The position numbers and the translations under genes were made by a program. Shown piece after piece: positions 42,170-51,026 of a stretch of DNA of 64,000 bases; the stretch's first letter is position 1, and every line of letters starts with the position of its first letter. The stretch spans positions 1 to 64,000 of the forward strand of contig NZ_JABGNA010000011.1 of the NCBI RefSeq assembly GCF_013149275.1, given 5' to 3'. The DNA is from Mucilaginibacter sp. SG564 (GTDB lineage: Bacteria > Bacteroidota > Bacteroidia > Sphingobacteriales > Sphingobacteriaceae). The notes beneath the pieces were generated by a model that was not told where the DNA came from, did no database searches, and saw only the letters and a program-made list of their open reading frames with translations.

Positions 42170-43531
42170 TTAAAACCAACTTGCAATTGTTTTACCCAGG
42201 CCACTACCGGCGATCCCCCCTATCACCCCTCCAACTATTCCTCCTACAACCGTGCCAACACCAGGACAAATAGCGGTACCTATAATGGCACCCAACTCCG
42301 CTCCTGCGATTCCACCGGCCAGCCCGCCGGCAGCACCGCCAACAGCCTCTTTTGTTTTTTCGCCAAAGCCCCCCTCTTCTTCGTAAGCCGAATATATGTT
42401 ATAAGCATCAATAGCAACACCAACAACAATAAGGCCACGGCCGGCCACTTTCCCAGCAACACTTAAAGCAGGTGACCTTGCTATTGCCTGGCTCGCTTTA
42501 AATAAACCATCGTTAGCTCCTGTAGCGTATTTACTGCTACGCACCGCCTGGGAGAAATTTGACTCTGAAAGTGCTGTTAAAGCTTTTGAATTGCGCAGAG
42601 ATGAGCGGACACTATTCATCATATTGCCTGCCCTTGAAGTTTGAATCTCCAATGCCTCGCTTTGTCCTCTGGTAGCCTTAAACCCCCTGTCATTCATGGT
42701 TTCTGACGTCATGGTACCATCGGGTTTTACTTTAGTGACCTCTCGCGTAAGCGTACCATTATTATTAGCCCTTGCAAATGCCTCTTCATCAGCAGGGTTA
42801 ATAGCCCCATTATTATCAATATGGTTTCTTGTCCAACGGGCGCTTAACTCACGCCCATTATTGGTATTGGCAATGGTGGCGGTATTATATTTGGTATCGG
42901 TTATTTTAAGTTCATCGCCTTTGGCATAGGCACCGTCTATACCAGAAGCAGTGGGCTTATCAATGTTTATTAGCGGGTGTTCGCTCCTAACATCTCGGTA
43001 TCCTTGCTGCCTGTGATAAACATTATCTTTCATTTCGCCATAATTGCCCTGCCGCCGGTAATCGCTTGGACTGTTTGGCCGCACCAGGCTCAATTTACCG
43101 TTTTCCACGTCGTAAATAGTGCCTCGTTGTAATATATCTAAAGTATTGGTATAATCTCCATAAGTAAATACGCCAGCCCCCAATCCGGTTAGGGCTCCGT
43201 TACTGCTTCCACTGGGGGCATTAAAATCTACTTTTATTTTACCTCCTTTTTTGCAAAGCAAATTAGCGTCTTCAAATAATAGTTTATAACCATTTACCTT
43301 TACGCCCTTATTTGTTTTATCCCAGTAGATAGGTTCAAACTGACAAGGGCCACCCGTAGCTGAGCACCTACCCATTGGCTGAATATTTTCACCGGGGATC
43401 ATGTCCATTTCACTGGCCAAATACTCACCATATATTTTGGTATTGTTATGATGGGTAACCTTCAGCCTGCACGGGCTTGAACCCTTATCGCAGGTAAGGC
43501 AGCTATTATCCGGAATATATTTCTTTGACAT
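42170..43531 (-). CDS. T6SS effector: PAAR-like DUF4280 + PoNe-like nuclease + Gly-rich tail
   Basis: A 453-residue three-part protein. Residues 1-105 form a DUF4280 PAAR-like spike tip with CLTCDKG, MGRCSATGGPC and LLCKKGG. Residues 156-285 look like the PoNe DNase domain: RRQGNYGEMK (159-168), GIDGAY (197-202, Asp199) and ITDTKY (210-215, Asp212, Lys214), a PD-(D/E)xK active site. The last 90 residues hold a long glycine-zipper hydrophobic segment (395-448). PoNe domains are usually at the C-terminus, so the tail is unusual. It would ride on VgrG and cut DNA in the target. A PoNi-like immunity gene follows. Confidence 0.8.
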   Translation of the reverse strand: MSKKYIPDNSCLTCDKGSSPCRLKVTHHNNTKIYGEYLASEMDMIPGENIQPMGRCSATGGPCQFEPIYWDKTNKGVKVNGYKLLFEDANLLCKKGGKIKVDFNAPSGSSNGALTGLGAGVFTYGDYTNTLDILQRGTIYDVENGKLSLVRPNSPSDYRRQGNYGEMKDNVYHRQQGYRDVRSEHPLINIDKPTASGIDGAYAKGDELKITDTKYNTATIANTNNGRELSARWTRNHIDNNGAINPADEEAFARANNNGTLTREVTKVKPDGTMTSETMNDRGFKATRGQSEALEIQTSRAGNMMNSVRSSLRNSKALTALSESNFSQAVRSSKYATGANDGLFKASQAIARSPALSVAGKVAGRGLIVVGVAIDAYNIYSAYEEEGGFGEKTKEAVGGAAGGLAGGIAGAELGAIIGTAICPGVGTVVGGIVGGVIGGIAGSGLGKTIASWF

Positions 43532-43569
43532 CTTATATAACTTTAAGGCGGTGTAACACTTCCTTTATA

Positions 43570-44448
43570 TTATACCATTAACATACTATTCTTAAAAATG
43601 CTGGCTTTTTTACCATTTGATTCGGGCAGTTCAGATTGCTCTATCCGCTTGCACTGATGTGCGTTTACCACAGTATAAAAAGATGGTACATGTAACTGTA
43701 AATACAGATCAGCGCTTTGCAATACGTTATTTTTAAACAGGTAGATCTCCTCCATTTCGGTTTGCAGATCAACCTTTAGATCATAAGTATTGGTAAGATC
43801 TTTCATCATTCGTACAAAAGCTTTCCGGTCAAATTTTTCGTCATCGATTTTTGCGTCATTGGTTATTTTTACCCAATCGCCGGTCTGCTCGTTGTTAGCG
43901 TGAATGATCAGCGGCAGATCAACCGGGCCAAAAAAGCCCTTGAGCAATAAGGGATATTTTTCGGTTATTTCTAACGCTCTGTAAAAGGGTTGAAAAAAAC
44001 AGCGATAATGGCTATAGCCCATAAAACTTTGTAAAAAACGTTTGGGATCCTGTAGTAATTTTTCGGTTTCGGAGAGCATCACATGAATACCTTCATGGTT
44101 TTGGTATTTATTGGCAATTTTTACCCGATAACCGTTATTCCATCGGGTTATAAAATGGTTAAAGTTATTAATGCCAATAAATTTTCCCTCAAGATCGGTA
44201 ATAACCTGTATCGGCAATTGCAGCCATTCCATATCGCCGGCCCATTCGTGGATGAGCGCCGATCCCTCCATGTCCTGATCAAGTAAGGAATACTCAAAAA
44301 CCCGTTGTTTTTCGTCCTGACTTATCAACTTTATTTGTACCCATCTGTCCTGTACAAACTCCAATACTTTTGTACCGGTAATGGTACGACTGGATGACGT
44401 AACCTGATACCAGGCACTTTCAAAATCGGTTCCAAATGATAGTTTCAT
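43570..44448 (-). CDS. Unknown protein between VgrG and the effector (possible adaptor)
   Basis: A 292-residue soluble protein without signal peptide or membrane segment. It has mixed alpha/beta sequence with many aromatic residues (AGDMEWLQLPIQVITDLEGKFIGINNFNHFITRWNNGYRVKI). I do not recognise the family. Its start lies 2 bases after the VgrG stop and 38 bases before the PAAR-like effector gene, the position where adaptor or chaperone genes (DUF4123-, DUF2169-type) sit in other T6SS, so a loading role is inferred. Confidence 0.7.
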   Translation of the reverse strand: MKLSFGTDFESAWYQVTSSSRTITGTKVLEFVQDRWVQIKLISQDEKQRVFEYSLLDQDMEGSALIHEWAGDMEWLQLPIQVITDLEGKFIGINNFNHFITRWNNGYRVKIANKYQNHEGIHVMLSETEKLLQDPKRFLQSFMGYSHYRCFFQPFYRALEITEKYPLLLKGFFGPVDLPLIIHANNEQTGDWVKITNDAKIDDEKFDRKAFVRMMKDLTNTYDLKVDLQTEMEEIYLFKNNVLQSADLYLQLHVPSFYTVVNAHQCKRIEQSELPESNGKKASIFKNSMLMV

Positions 44449-44450
44449 GA

Positions 44451-46322
44451 TTAGGATTGATTAATTTCAACATCAGCCGCGATGATATGTGCCAAACTGC
44501 CTCCATCGATATTCATTTTATCAACCGAACTTATCTCCGCTGTTTTACCCGAGGCCGAAATTTTTCCTGATGGAGCATCCATGGTCACATCTTTTGCCGT
44601 GGCAGATAGTTTTACACTTTCTGTTTCACTGGTAAACGAAATATCCTTTTTTGCATTGGTGGTTATCCCTTCATCCTGTGCAGTAACACCGATTGACTTT
44701 TTGGCTGTCATGTTGATTACGCCATCCCCTCCACCTTCTTTAGCAGGGGCGGCCGTTATATTTATACTATTACCCGCATTTATATTAATATCTTTTGATA
44801 CCAGGGTGATGGTATTTGGCGCAGAAATAGTTACCGTTCCATCACCATTGAGCGTAACCACATTACCACTCGGATCTTTGACATTAACACTGCCGTTACT
44901 ATCATCCAATATTACCGTATTACCGCTTCTAGTCGTGAGCGCCTTAACTTTATTATTCTGGTTACCGCCGCTGCCCGTTTTGCCGCTGAACATGCTACCT
45001 ATAATAATAGGCCGGGCTATATTGCCCTCTTCAAACGCAACTAAAACCTGATCGCCAACCTCAGGAATAAAAACAAACCCGCGATTCTTGCTTACTTTAT
45101 CAGAACTGCCTGCATCCGGTGCAACTACCCTTAACCATTCTGTAACATCATTGGATTGGCATTGCCATTTAAATTTCACCTTAATACGTCCATGTCCGTC
45201 GGGATCCGCGTTGTCAACCACATCAGCCAGTTGCATATCCGGATTAGGCTTAACGGCTTCATTCACCGGCAGGCGTTCTGTATCAGCGGTTACGCCTTCA
45301 AAAGTATTCTGATAATGGCCTACACCGTCTATCTGGTGATAAACTGCCGTAACCAGGAATTTTCCGAAATCCTGCAATTCAAAACTGGTAGCACCCCGCA
45401 TACTTGTACTCACATTCAGCACTTTTCCCAATCCTACCTGTGGATTATCGCCATTGCCTATAATATTTACCAATTCAGCTATCTGCGCCTTTTGCTCATT
45501 ATTTACAAAATCACTTATTTCTTTTTGCGAATTCACACGCACCTCCATTGGCCCATTAAAAACCTTGCTAAATACTTTATTAGAAGCATCTATCGCATGT
45601 GACACATCCGGATTGCCACCTGCCGCCCCTTGCGGTTCGGCTTTAAGCAACTCGTCTTGTTTGGGATTATAAGCAAACTTATTTTGTTTAAGAGGAGCTA
45701 TCTGCATAGCGTACTGCAGGCTATGGAGGTCGCGGCCATAGATCAGGCTTACTTCATCAAGCTTATCTGGCTTTCCAAAATTTAGTTTTTGCCCATCATA
45801 GTAAAACCATTCATAATACTCAGCCGACAGTCGATTGATAAAGTCATAATCACTTTCGCGGTATTGGATGATATAATCAATTGGAGAAGTATTAGTTGGT
45901 TTAATATTGAATTTCAGATCATTTTGAGGTGCATCCTGCGTAGCCAGTTGAATGATGGTTTTAAGATCCTTATTCAGGTATGAACCCAGATCAGGCCCTC
46001 GGTCTATCAGTATACCCGGACTAAAGCCGCTAATTAATATATCTCCATGAAAACCATGACTTTGTGATAGCTCTACTTTGGTTACGATCCCGCTAAATAT
46101 ATTTTCGCTACCACTGGCTACCCCAAATTGTACCGTTATGTTTTTACCGATAAAATCTTTAGAGTTTTGCAATGTTACCTGGTTATACTCTTCAACCTGA
46201 TCATGGTTAAAGCGTAACTGAAAAGTGTGGTGCTCGTTAAAACGCTGATCAAGGTTAAACGTTGAAAAATGCGTTATTGGAGTGCCTTCTATGTTGATAT
46301 CAACTATTAATTTCTTTTCCAT
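44451..46322 (-). CDS. vgrG: VgrG spike protein (TssI)
   Basis: A 623-residue tail-spike protein. Residues 1-340 match the gp27-like hub (FTVTFNLDQRF-type opening, DYIIQYRESDYDFINRLSAEYYEWFYYDGQ). Residues 365-450 are the gp5 OB fold (DPDGHGRIKVKFKWQ, NRGFVFIPEVGDQVLVAFEEGNIARPIIIGSMFSG). The rest is a beta-helical needle rich in short repeats (GNVVTLNGDGTVTISAPNTITLVSK), with no extra effector domain. It forms the spike on the Hcp tube and should carry the PAAR-like effector encoded two genes downstream. Confidence 0.95.
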   Translation of the reverse strand: MEKKLIVDINIEGTPITHFSTFNLDQRFNEHHTFQLRFNHDQVEEYNQVTLQNSKDFIGKNITVQFGVASGSENIFSGIVTKVELSQSHGFHGDILISGFSPGILIDRGPDLGSYLNKDLKTIIQLATQDAPQNDLKFNIKPTNTSPIDYIIQYRESDYDFINRLSAEYYEWFYYDGQKLNFGKPDKLDEVSLIYGRDLHSLQYAMQIAPLKQNKFAYNPKQDELLKAEPQGAAGGNPDVSHAIDASNKVFSKVFNGPMEVRVNSQKEISDFVNNEQKAQIAELVNIIGNGDNPQVGLGKVLNVSTSMRGATSFELQDFGKFLVTAVYHQIDGVGHYQNTFEGVTADTERLPVNEAVKPNPDMQLADVVDNADPDGHGRIKVKFKWQCQSNDVTEWLRVVAPDAGSSDKVSKNRGFVFIPEVGDQVLVAFEEGNIARPIIIGSMFSGKTGSGGNQNNKVKALTTRSGNTVILDDSNGSVNVKDPSGNVVTLNGDGTVTISAPNTITLVSKDININAGNSINITAAPAKEGGGDGVINMTAKKSIGVTAQDEGITTNAKKDISFTSETESVKLSATAKDVTMDAPSGKISASGKTAEISSVDKMNIDGGSLAHIIAADVEINQS

Positions 46323-46339
46323 AATTCAGTAGATGATCC

Positions 46340-46966
46340 CTAGCCTTTGAGTGGCCAAGGGCAGAAATAACTTATAACTTTATACTGGCCCTTTATCTTC
46401 CCAAACACAAAACCGTATGAAGTTTCTTTACCGTTTTTTTGTTCATATTGCTGTTGCAGTTCATACAGCTTACTACCTTTGTCAGTTGCTTTTTTTAAGG
46501 TGTTGTAATAGTTATCTTGAGTAGCCGGATCAATTTCAGACAGATCGTCTTCTTTACTTAGAGGTATTAACCGCAAGGCATCTTTACTAAAAATAGCTCC
46601 TTCGTATATCGGATACTCGGTAGCACTAATTAGTCCTTCTGCAGGATTTATAGTAGTAGCCTTCATATCTTCAGCAGTCCATTGAGGAAGGGTTTGCAAC
46701 GGAAAGCAGCACATCATTTTCAGCTGTATTTTGTCATGTTTTTTTGCCGCTTCTTTAAATTTTTTTAAAAACGCTCTAAACTGCTGTTCATCATTATTGT
46801 TAACAGGAATATCAATTTGAGCCATCTTACCGACCTGTTGTACACGAGAAGTACTAACTGCTGCTTTATTTTGCACGGGCGTATTACCCTTGCAACCCAT
46901 ATGTATGCAAGTCAGCAAAATAAGCTGAAAAAGCAAAATATATGTGGTCTTTTTCATCATGATCAA
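46340..46966 (-). CDS. Lipoprotein, probable immunity to the lysozyme effector
   Basis: A 208-residue lipoprotein with a signal ending in LTCIHMGCKGN (likely lipidated Cys25; Cys20 is the other candidate). The mature domain is not a family I know. Its start overlaps the stop of the lysozyme-family gene by 4 bases (ATGA), so the two are made together. Periplasmic lipoproteins are the usual immunity form against T6SS peptidoglycan hydrolases; the role is inferred from that and from position. Confidence 0.75.
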   Translation of the reverse strand: MIMMKKTTYILLFQLILLTCIHMGCKGNTPVQNKAAVSTSRVQQVGKMAQIDIPVNNNDEQQFRAFLKKFKEAAKKHDKIQLKMMCCFPLQTLPQWTAEDMKATTINPAEGLISATEYPIYEGAIFSKDALRLIPLSKEDDLSEIDPATQDNYYNTLKKATDKGSKLYELQQQYEQKNGKETSYGFVFGKIKGQYKVISYFCPWPLKG

Positions 46967-47856
46967 CTTCTTGGTATACTGATAATGGCCCTGTCTTCCA
47001 TTCTTTTTAAAATTACCGCAGCTCCTAATTGTTTGGATACAGCGTTGACATCAAAAACACGATCCTTTACATACTTACCTTTGGTATAATGGTTAGAAAA
47101 GCTCCAGAGGTATGGTGTATGTATTCCCTTACCGGCATAACCAAAGCCGTTATAACCTTCTAGTTTTTGTAATATAAAAGGCAGGCTCCAGTTATTTACC
47201 TTATCGTATTTCATGAGCTTAAGGGCGTCAACCGCACTTTCCTCAAAGGTAAAAGGCGGCCCGTGCCCAACCTTTGGCCTGTTGGCGGGCACCTGCACTG
47301 TGTAACCCGTTAAAGGATCGCCATTGTGTAAATGTTTTTTAAAACTGAAGGAGCATTCCAGATAATGTACACAAGCAATAAAATACCATGGGATAGAAGA
47401 GCCTCCACCAAAAAAATTAACCGGTGAATAAACATCGCCACCAAGTAAAGTAGCACTATTAAAAAAATTATTGCCCAACATAGTATTCGTTTGTGGCTGT
47501 GGTGCTACATTCAATAAACTATTTTGTTGTGATGCACCAATCGTTGGCAAATTAAGCGAGCCCGCACTAAACCTGTCAAAAAAAGAAGTATAACTGGAAG
47601 CAAATAAATTTCTGTTTGCGGGCGGAAACAACATACCATTGCCTAAGCGAACCAAGCTTGAAATGTTTTCATACCGGTTACGGTTTACAGTTACATTTTC
47701 ATCAATCACTTTATCAACCTGGGCAACCTTTTCTTTGTTGATTACACAGGTGTTAAAAAGCAACAGATATTCCATAGCCGTTGGAATAGAGGTCTTTTTT
47801 ACCTTTTTTTTAGTGGTAGGTACAGGGGCACGCGTTATTCTTTTCTTCTTTTTCAT
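46963..47856 (-). CDS. Lysozyme-family T6SS effector
   Basis: A 297-residue protein lacking a signal peptide. Residues 1-25 are Lys-rich. Residues 150-285 match a lysozyme-family domain (COG5526 type): IPWYFIACVHYLECSF with Glu167 as likely catalyst, HLHNGDPLTGYTVQVPANRP, FTFEESAVDALKL, LEGYNGFGY and SPYLWSFSNHYTKGKY-like blocks. It would cleave peptidoglycan glycan strands in the target periplasm. It is the first gene after the hcp terminator, followed by its likely immunity lipoprotein and then VgrG. The Gln/Asn-rich segment at 80-150 may help loading. Confidence 0.85.
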   Translation of the reverse strand: MKKKKRITRAPVPTTKKKVKKTSIPTAMEYLLLFNTCVINKEKVAQVDKVIDENVTVNRNRYENISSLVRLGNGMLFPPANRNLFASSYTSFFDRFSAGSLNLPTIGASQQNSLLNVAPQPQTNTMLGNNFFNSATLLGGDVYSPVNFFGGGSSIPWYFIACVHYLECSFSFKKHLHNGDPLTGYTVQVPANRPKVGHGPPFTFEESAVDALKLMKYDKVNNWSLPFILQKLEGYNGFGYAGKGIHTPYLWSFSNHYTKGKYVKDRVFDVNAVSKQLGAAVILKRMEDRAIISIPRS

Positions 47857-47891
47857 AGGTGTATCAAAGAAATAAATAAGAACAAACTAAA

Positions 47892-47933
47892 AAAATACGG
47901 AGAAAATACATTTACTTACTTTCTCCGTATTTT
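47892..47933 (-). terminator. Terminator between hcp and the effector module
   Basis: Stem AAAATACGGAGAAA with its 14-base complement, then a run of seven T on the minus strand. It would keep most hcp transcription out of the effector genes. Confidence 0.8.
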
Positions 47934-47953
47934 CAGTTTATATAAACGACGGC

Positions 47954-48346
47954 TTATTTAGGCCAATCGTTTTCGTGCTGGGCATTACCCATTTTTAATT
48001 TGCGTGCCGATATCACAAAGCTTAATGACATAGGATTGTTGCCAATGATCGATATACCTTCATTATATTGGATGATATAACCTTCCTCAAAGTTCAACTC
48101 CTTCATTTTGGCGTCTTCATCTGATTTTTTGAAGGTAATAGTCCCATTGACGGGTTTGTATTGATTATTAACCATTGATTCGATAACCGATGTATCCTCA
48201 GTTGATTCAACCTCAACTTGTATGGTGCCACCGTAAACACCAGATGACGGACGGCCTTTCGCGTCCACATCCCTGTTTAATGAAAAGCTGCATTGCAGCA
48301 CATCAAACTCCTTTGATCCGAGGGTAATTCTTGCTTTGAAAGCCAT
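47954..48346 (-). CDS. tssD: Hcp/TssD tube protein, second copy
   Basis: A 130-residue protein of the Bacteroidota TssD family, which stacks as hexamer rings to form the T6SS inner tube. It shares about 70% of residues with the upstream copy, including NRDVDAKGRPSSGVYGGTI and SFVISARKLK. It differs mainly in surface-type positions such as ITLGSKEFDVLQC. It is followed by a terminator. Confidence 0.94.
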   Translation of the reverse strand: MAFKARITLGSKEFDVLQCSFSLNRDVDAKGRPSSGVYGGTIQVEVESTEDTSVIESMVNNQYKPVNGTITFKKSDEDAKMKELNFEEGYIIQYNEGISIIGNNPMSLSFVISARKLKMGNAQHENDWPK

Positions 48347-48425
48347 TGTTCTAAAAATTTTAAATTAAAAAATAACAAGGTGCACATAAGCACCAGTACA
48401 ATTTGGTCAAAAAAAATTAAATAAT

Positions 48426-48824
48426 TTAATTTTTGCCCGGCCAGTCATTTACATGCTCTGCACTGCCTAATTTAAGCTTGCGCGCAGAGATTACAAATTT
48501 GAGGCTCATTGGAGTAGATCCAGTAATGTCAATCCCTTCAGAATACTTTACAATGTAACCATCTTCAAAAGAAAGCTCTTTCATTTTAGCGTCTTCTTCA
48601 GATTTTTTGATCAGCAAAGTACCCGCAATAGGTTTGTACTGGTTGTTTACCATCGACTCGATGATGGAAGTGTCTTCGGTTGATTCGATCTCGATATCGA
48701 TCGTACCACCATAAACGCCAGAGGAAGGGCGTCCTTTTGAATCAACATCGCGGTTAAGCGCATACGAGCAAGTAAGTACATCGTAATCCTTGCCCGAAAA
48801 ATTTAATCTTGCTTTGAAAGCCAT
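48426..48824 (-). CDS. tssD: Hcp/TssD tube protein, first copy
   Basis: A 132-residue TssD with the family blocks MAFKARLNFSGKDYDVLTC, NRDVDSKGRPSSGVYGG, ESMVNNQYKPIAGTL and FVISARKLKLG. It lies 79 bases upstream of its paralogue with an AT-rich spacer. A long AT-rich leader (48825-48929) precedes it and probably carries a strong promoter, as Hcp is needed in large amounts. Confidence 0.95.
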   Translation of the reverse strand: MAFKARLNFSGKDYDVLTCSYALNRDVDSKGRPSSGVYGGTIDIEIESTEDTSIIESMVNNQYKPIAGTLLIKKSEEDAKMKELSFEDGYIVKYSEGIDITGSTPMSLKFVISARKLKLGSAEHVNDWPGKN

Positions 48825-48929
48825 AACGATAAATTTTAAAGGTTAATAATTTAAAAAAATACAGTTTTTCTGTATCCTTTATAACTACAAATAAGAATTA
48901 TTATTGTTTTGGTAAATATTATTTTTTTA

Positions 48930-49499
48930 TCAAATAAGCTTTAACCCAAATGAATATAATTTTTGGAGCCATTTTTTGCTGTATTCATTTTGCAGAGAGT
49001 ACAAATGCCCTATTGTGCTGGTATGCACAGGTTTTATCTGACGTTTTTCAAGAATTCCTTTTTTGATAGCCAGGTATGTAGGGTGCTGATTTTTTTGCCA
49101 GTCGTCCCAGGCTGGTTCATCCAGTATAGATATTATTCTGGCAGATTTTCCACTAAAGTTAATATCCATACGCCCGGCAGAACTGATAAATACTTGGTCG
49201 GGCATAAATATGCGGTCAAAAAAACCTTTGATACGGGTATTAATGGAATCTTTATAAACCGGGCAAAAAATAGCGATGTGGGTTGCCCATTTTAACATAT
49301 TGATGGATTGCAGCAGATCGGGCTCCGTAACGGTATTGGGAACAGCAAACTGTTTATTGGGATTAAACTTTAAGTCGGCTATCACCAGCTCTCTTACAAC
49401 ACTCTGGGCGGCTTCTGCCCCATCTTTATAAGCGCCGATCAACGCGGCCGTGTTCTCTCCTTTATTAATATCTGCGTTAATGATCAATAGTTGCCTCAT
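48930..49499 (-). CDS. Flavodoxin-fold NAD(P)H oxidoreductase
   Basis: A 189-residue protein of the flavodoxin_2 (KefF/NQO1-like) family: MRQLLIINADINKGENTAALI phosphate loop, WATHIAIFCPVYKDSINTRIKGFFDRIF and the RIISILDEPAWDDW segment. It reduces quinones or similar compounds with FMN/FAD bound. It is not a known T6SS part. It sits between tssC and hcp, separated from tssC by a terminator, so it may be an unrelated insertion or an oxidative-stress accessory gene. Confidence 0.78.
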   Translation of the reverse strand: MRQLLIINADINKGENTAALIGAYKDGAEAAQSVVRELVIADLKFNPNKQFAVPNTVTEPDLLQSINMLKWATHIAIFCPVYKDSINTRIKGFFDRIFMPDQVFISSAGRMDINFSGKSARIISILDEPAWDDWQKNQHPTYLAIKKGILEKRQIKPVHTSTIGHLYSLQNEYSKKWLQKLYSFGLKLI

Positions 49500-49505
49500 T
49501 GGCTA

Positions 49506-49513
49506 CAAACATA
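49506..49513 (-). promoter_or_regulatory. Possible -7 box before the flavodoxin-fold gene
   Basis: Minus-strand TATGTTTG matches TAnnTTTG but lies only 6 bases from the start codon, implying a nearly leaderless message if used. Confidence 0.35.
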
Positions 49514-49571
49514 GCCAGTATTTAACAATAAATAAAGCTAACCGCGAACTTAAATTAACATCAAACAAAAG

Positions 49572-49597
49572 AGCCATTTAACAAATGCTAAATGGCT
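49572..49597. terminator. Terminator after tssC
   Basis: Nine-base stem AGCCATTTA/TAAATGGCT with T-rich flanks on both strands, 23 bases past the tssC stop. Confidence 0.75.
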
Positions 49598-49620
49598 TTT
49601 TTGCAGTTATTATTTATTAT

Positions 49621-51000
49621 CTATTGTTGCTTATATTCGGTATCCCAGGTAGTACTGTCATCATCACCTTTCTGACCATCAAGTTTCACAACGAAACTTT
49701 TTGCCGGAAAATAAGGGATAATATTGATATCCAAATGAATGCGATCTTTCTGTTGTTCATCGCGTTCAAAACGAATGATTTTAAAACGTTCGATCAACCT
49801 GTCGGGACCTTGAATATTATCAAGGAATTTTACGATCTGTGAGCGCAGATCCTGCTCGGTTTTTGAGTTCCAGTTTTCAAAAGCACGACGGTTCAAAAAG
49901 TCAAACAATACTTTAGTGATATAGTCAAATACACGAACCACAGAGTATGTCTGAAGGCCGATATTATCACCATTAAACAATGTTTTGGCCGAAAATGCCA
50001 TCACCTTACCATACTCATTAACCATAGGCACTAAACCTACACGCTCCAGGTGCGATATTTCACTTTTCTTCAAATCAAAGCGCACACCGTCAACCTCATT
50101 TACCGCTCCATGTTTTTTACCGGCAGTAACCTGCGACATAAGTGTGTAATACATTTTACCGGCCAATGCTGCAGAGCCTGGCACATAAAGATCATCCACC
50201 TCACCAGCTTCTGATACCTTGCCCCTGCCTACCAGCCAATTACAGGTCATGATGGTATTCGACTTAAAGGCATCGCCACCAGTTAAATTGGCGGCGGTAA
50301 ACAAATCCAATACATCATCCGGCTGTTCCAGATCGGCAAAATCGGTAACCAGCATTACCTTATTATCATAAGCTATTTTTGACCACCGCTCCACAACTTT
50401 ATTGGAACCGAGATAGCCTGGAATAACCAGAATGGAATAATTTTGGCGCAGATCCAATCGATCGTAATTTTGTTTTAACTCGTTGGCGGTAAACTCAATA
50501 AACCTTGGGTTATCTAATTCCTTCAACTGATCAAGCGAGGCATTCATCACCACAACATTTTTCAACTTGTCGGCCTCTGTATTTTTATAAAACAAATGAA
50601 CCGAACGATATGCCTGCTCCAGCTCGCGTGTAGCTTGTAGCGTGTTCAGCAGATTTTTGTTTAAATTCTCTTCGGTGCTTTGCAGGTTTTCAGTGCTTTT
50701 CTCAACAATATCACTTACCGAATCGCCATTTTCCAAAGCATCAATCCACTGATTAAGTTTTAATTTTAATTCCTCACGCTCTGTTTTCTTTTCATCGTCG
50801 GTTAAAAATATTTGTTTACGGGCTTTGCGTCCGGGATTAAGGTTCTGTAAGCCTTCAATAGCGGATTCGAGCAAGTCGAACCCACCTACACGTGAAAGTT
50901 TATCAAGACTTGATGATAACGATAGCTCCTCTTTCTCTTTAGGTTTATAAACCTGACCAGATGACTGATCATTAAGTATCTGCTCATTAGGTGTTGCCAT
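49621..51000 (-). CDS. tssC: T6SS sheath large subunit TssC (VipB)
   Basis: A 459-residue sheath protein of the Bacteroidota TssC family. NYSILVIPGYLGSNKVVERWSKIAYDNKVMLVTDFAD and the RVFDYITKVLFDFLNRRAFENWNSKTEQDLRSQIVKFL C-terminal block are characteristic. With TssB it builds the contractile sheath around the Hcp tube; ClpV recycles it. It follows tssB by 26 bases. Confidence 0.94.
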   Translation of the reverse strand: MATPNEQILNDQSSGQVYKPKEKEELSLSSSLDKLSRVGGFDLLESAIEGLQNLNPGRKARKQIFLTDDEKKTEREELKLKLNQWIDALENGDSVSDIVEKSTENLQSTEENLNKNLLNTLQATRELEQAYRSVHLFYKNTEADKLKNVVVMNASLDQLKELDNPRFIEFTANELKQNYDRLDLRQNYSILVIPGYLGSNKVVERWSKIAYDNKVMLVTDFADLEQPDDVLDLFTAANLTGGDAFKSNTIMTCNWLVGRGKVSEAGEVDDLYVPGSAALAGKMYYTLMSQVTAGKKHGAVNEVDGVRFDLKKSEISHLERVGLVPMVNEYGKVMAFSAKTLFNGDNIGLQTYSVVRVFDYITKVLFDFLNRRAFENWNSKTEQDLRSQIVKFLDNIQGPDRLIERFKIIRFERDEQQKDRIHLDINIIPYFPAKSFVVKLDGQKGDDDSTTWDTEYKQQ

Positions 51001-51026
51001 GATCGTATTTTTATTTGTTTAGGTTA

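Noticed and set aside
44482..45602. Several plus-strand ORFs opposite vgrG
   Set aside because: Shadows of the repetitive beta-helix codons; hydrophobic runs come from reverse-complemented Thr/Asn-rich sequence.
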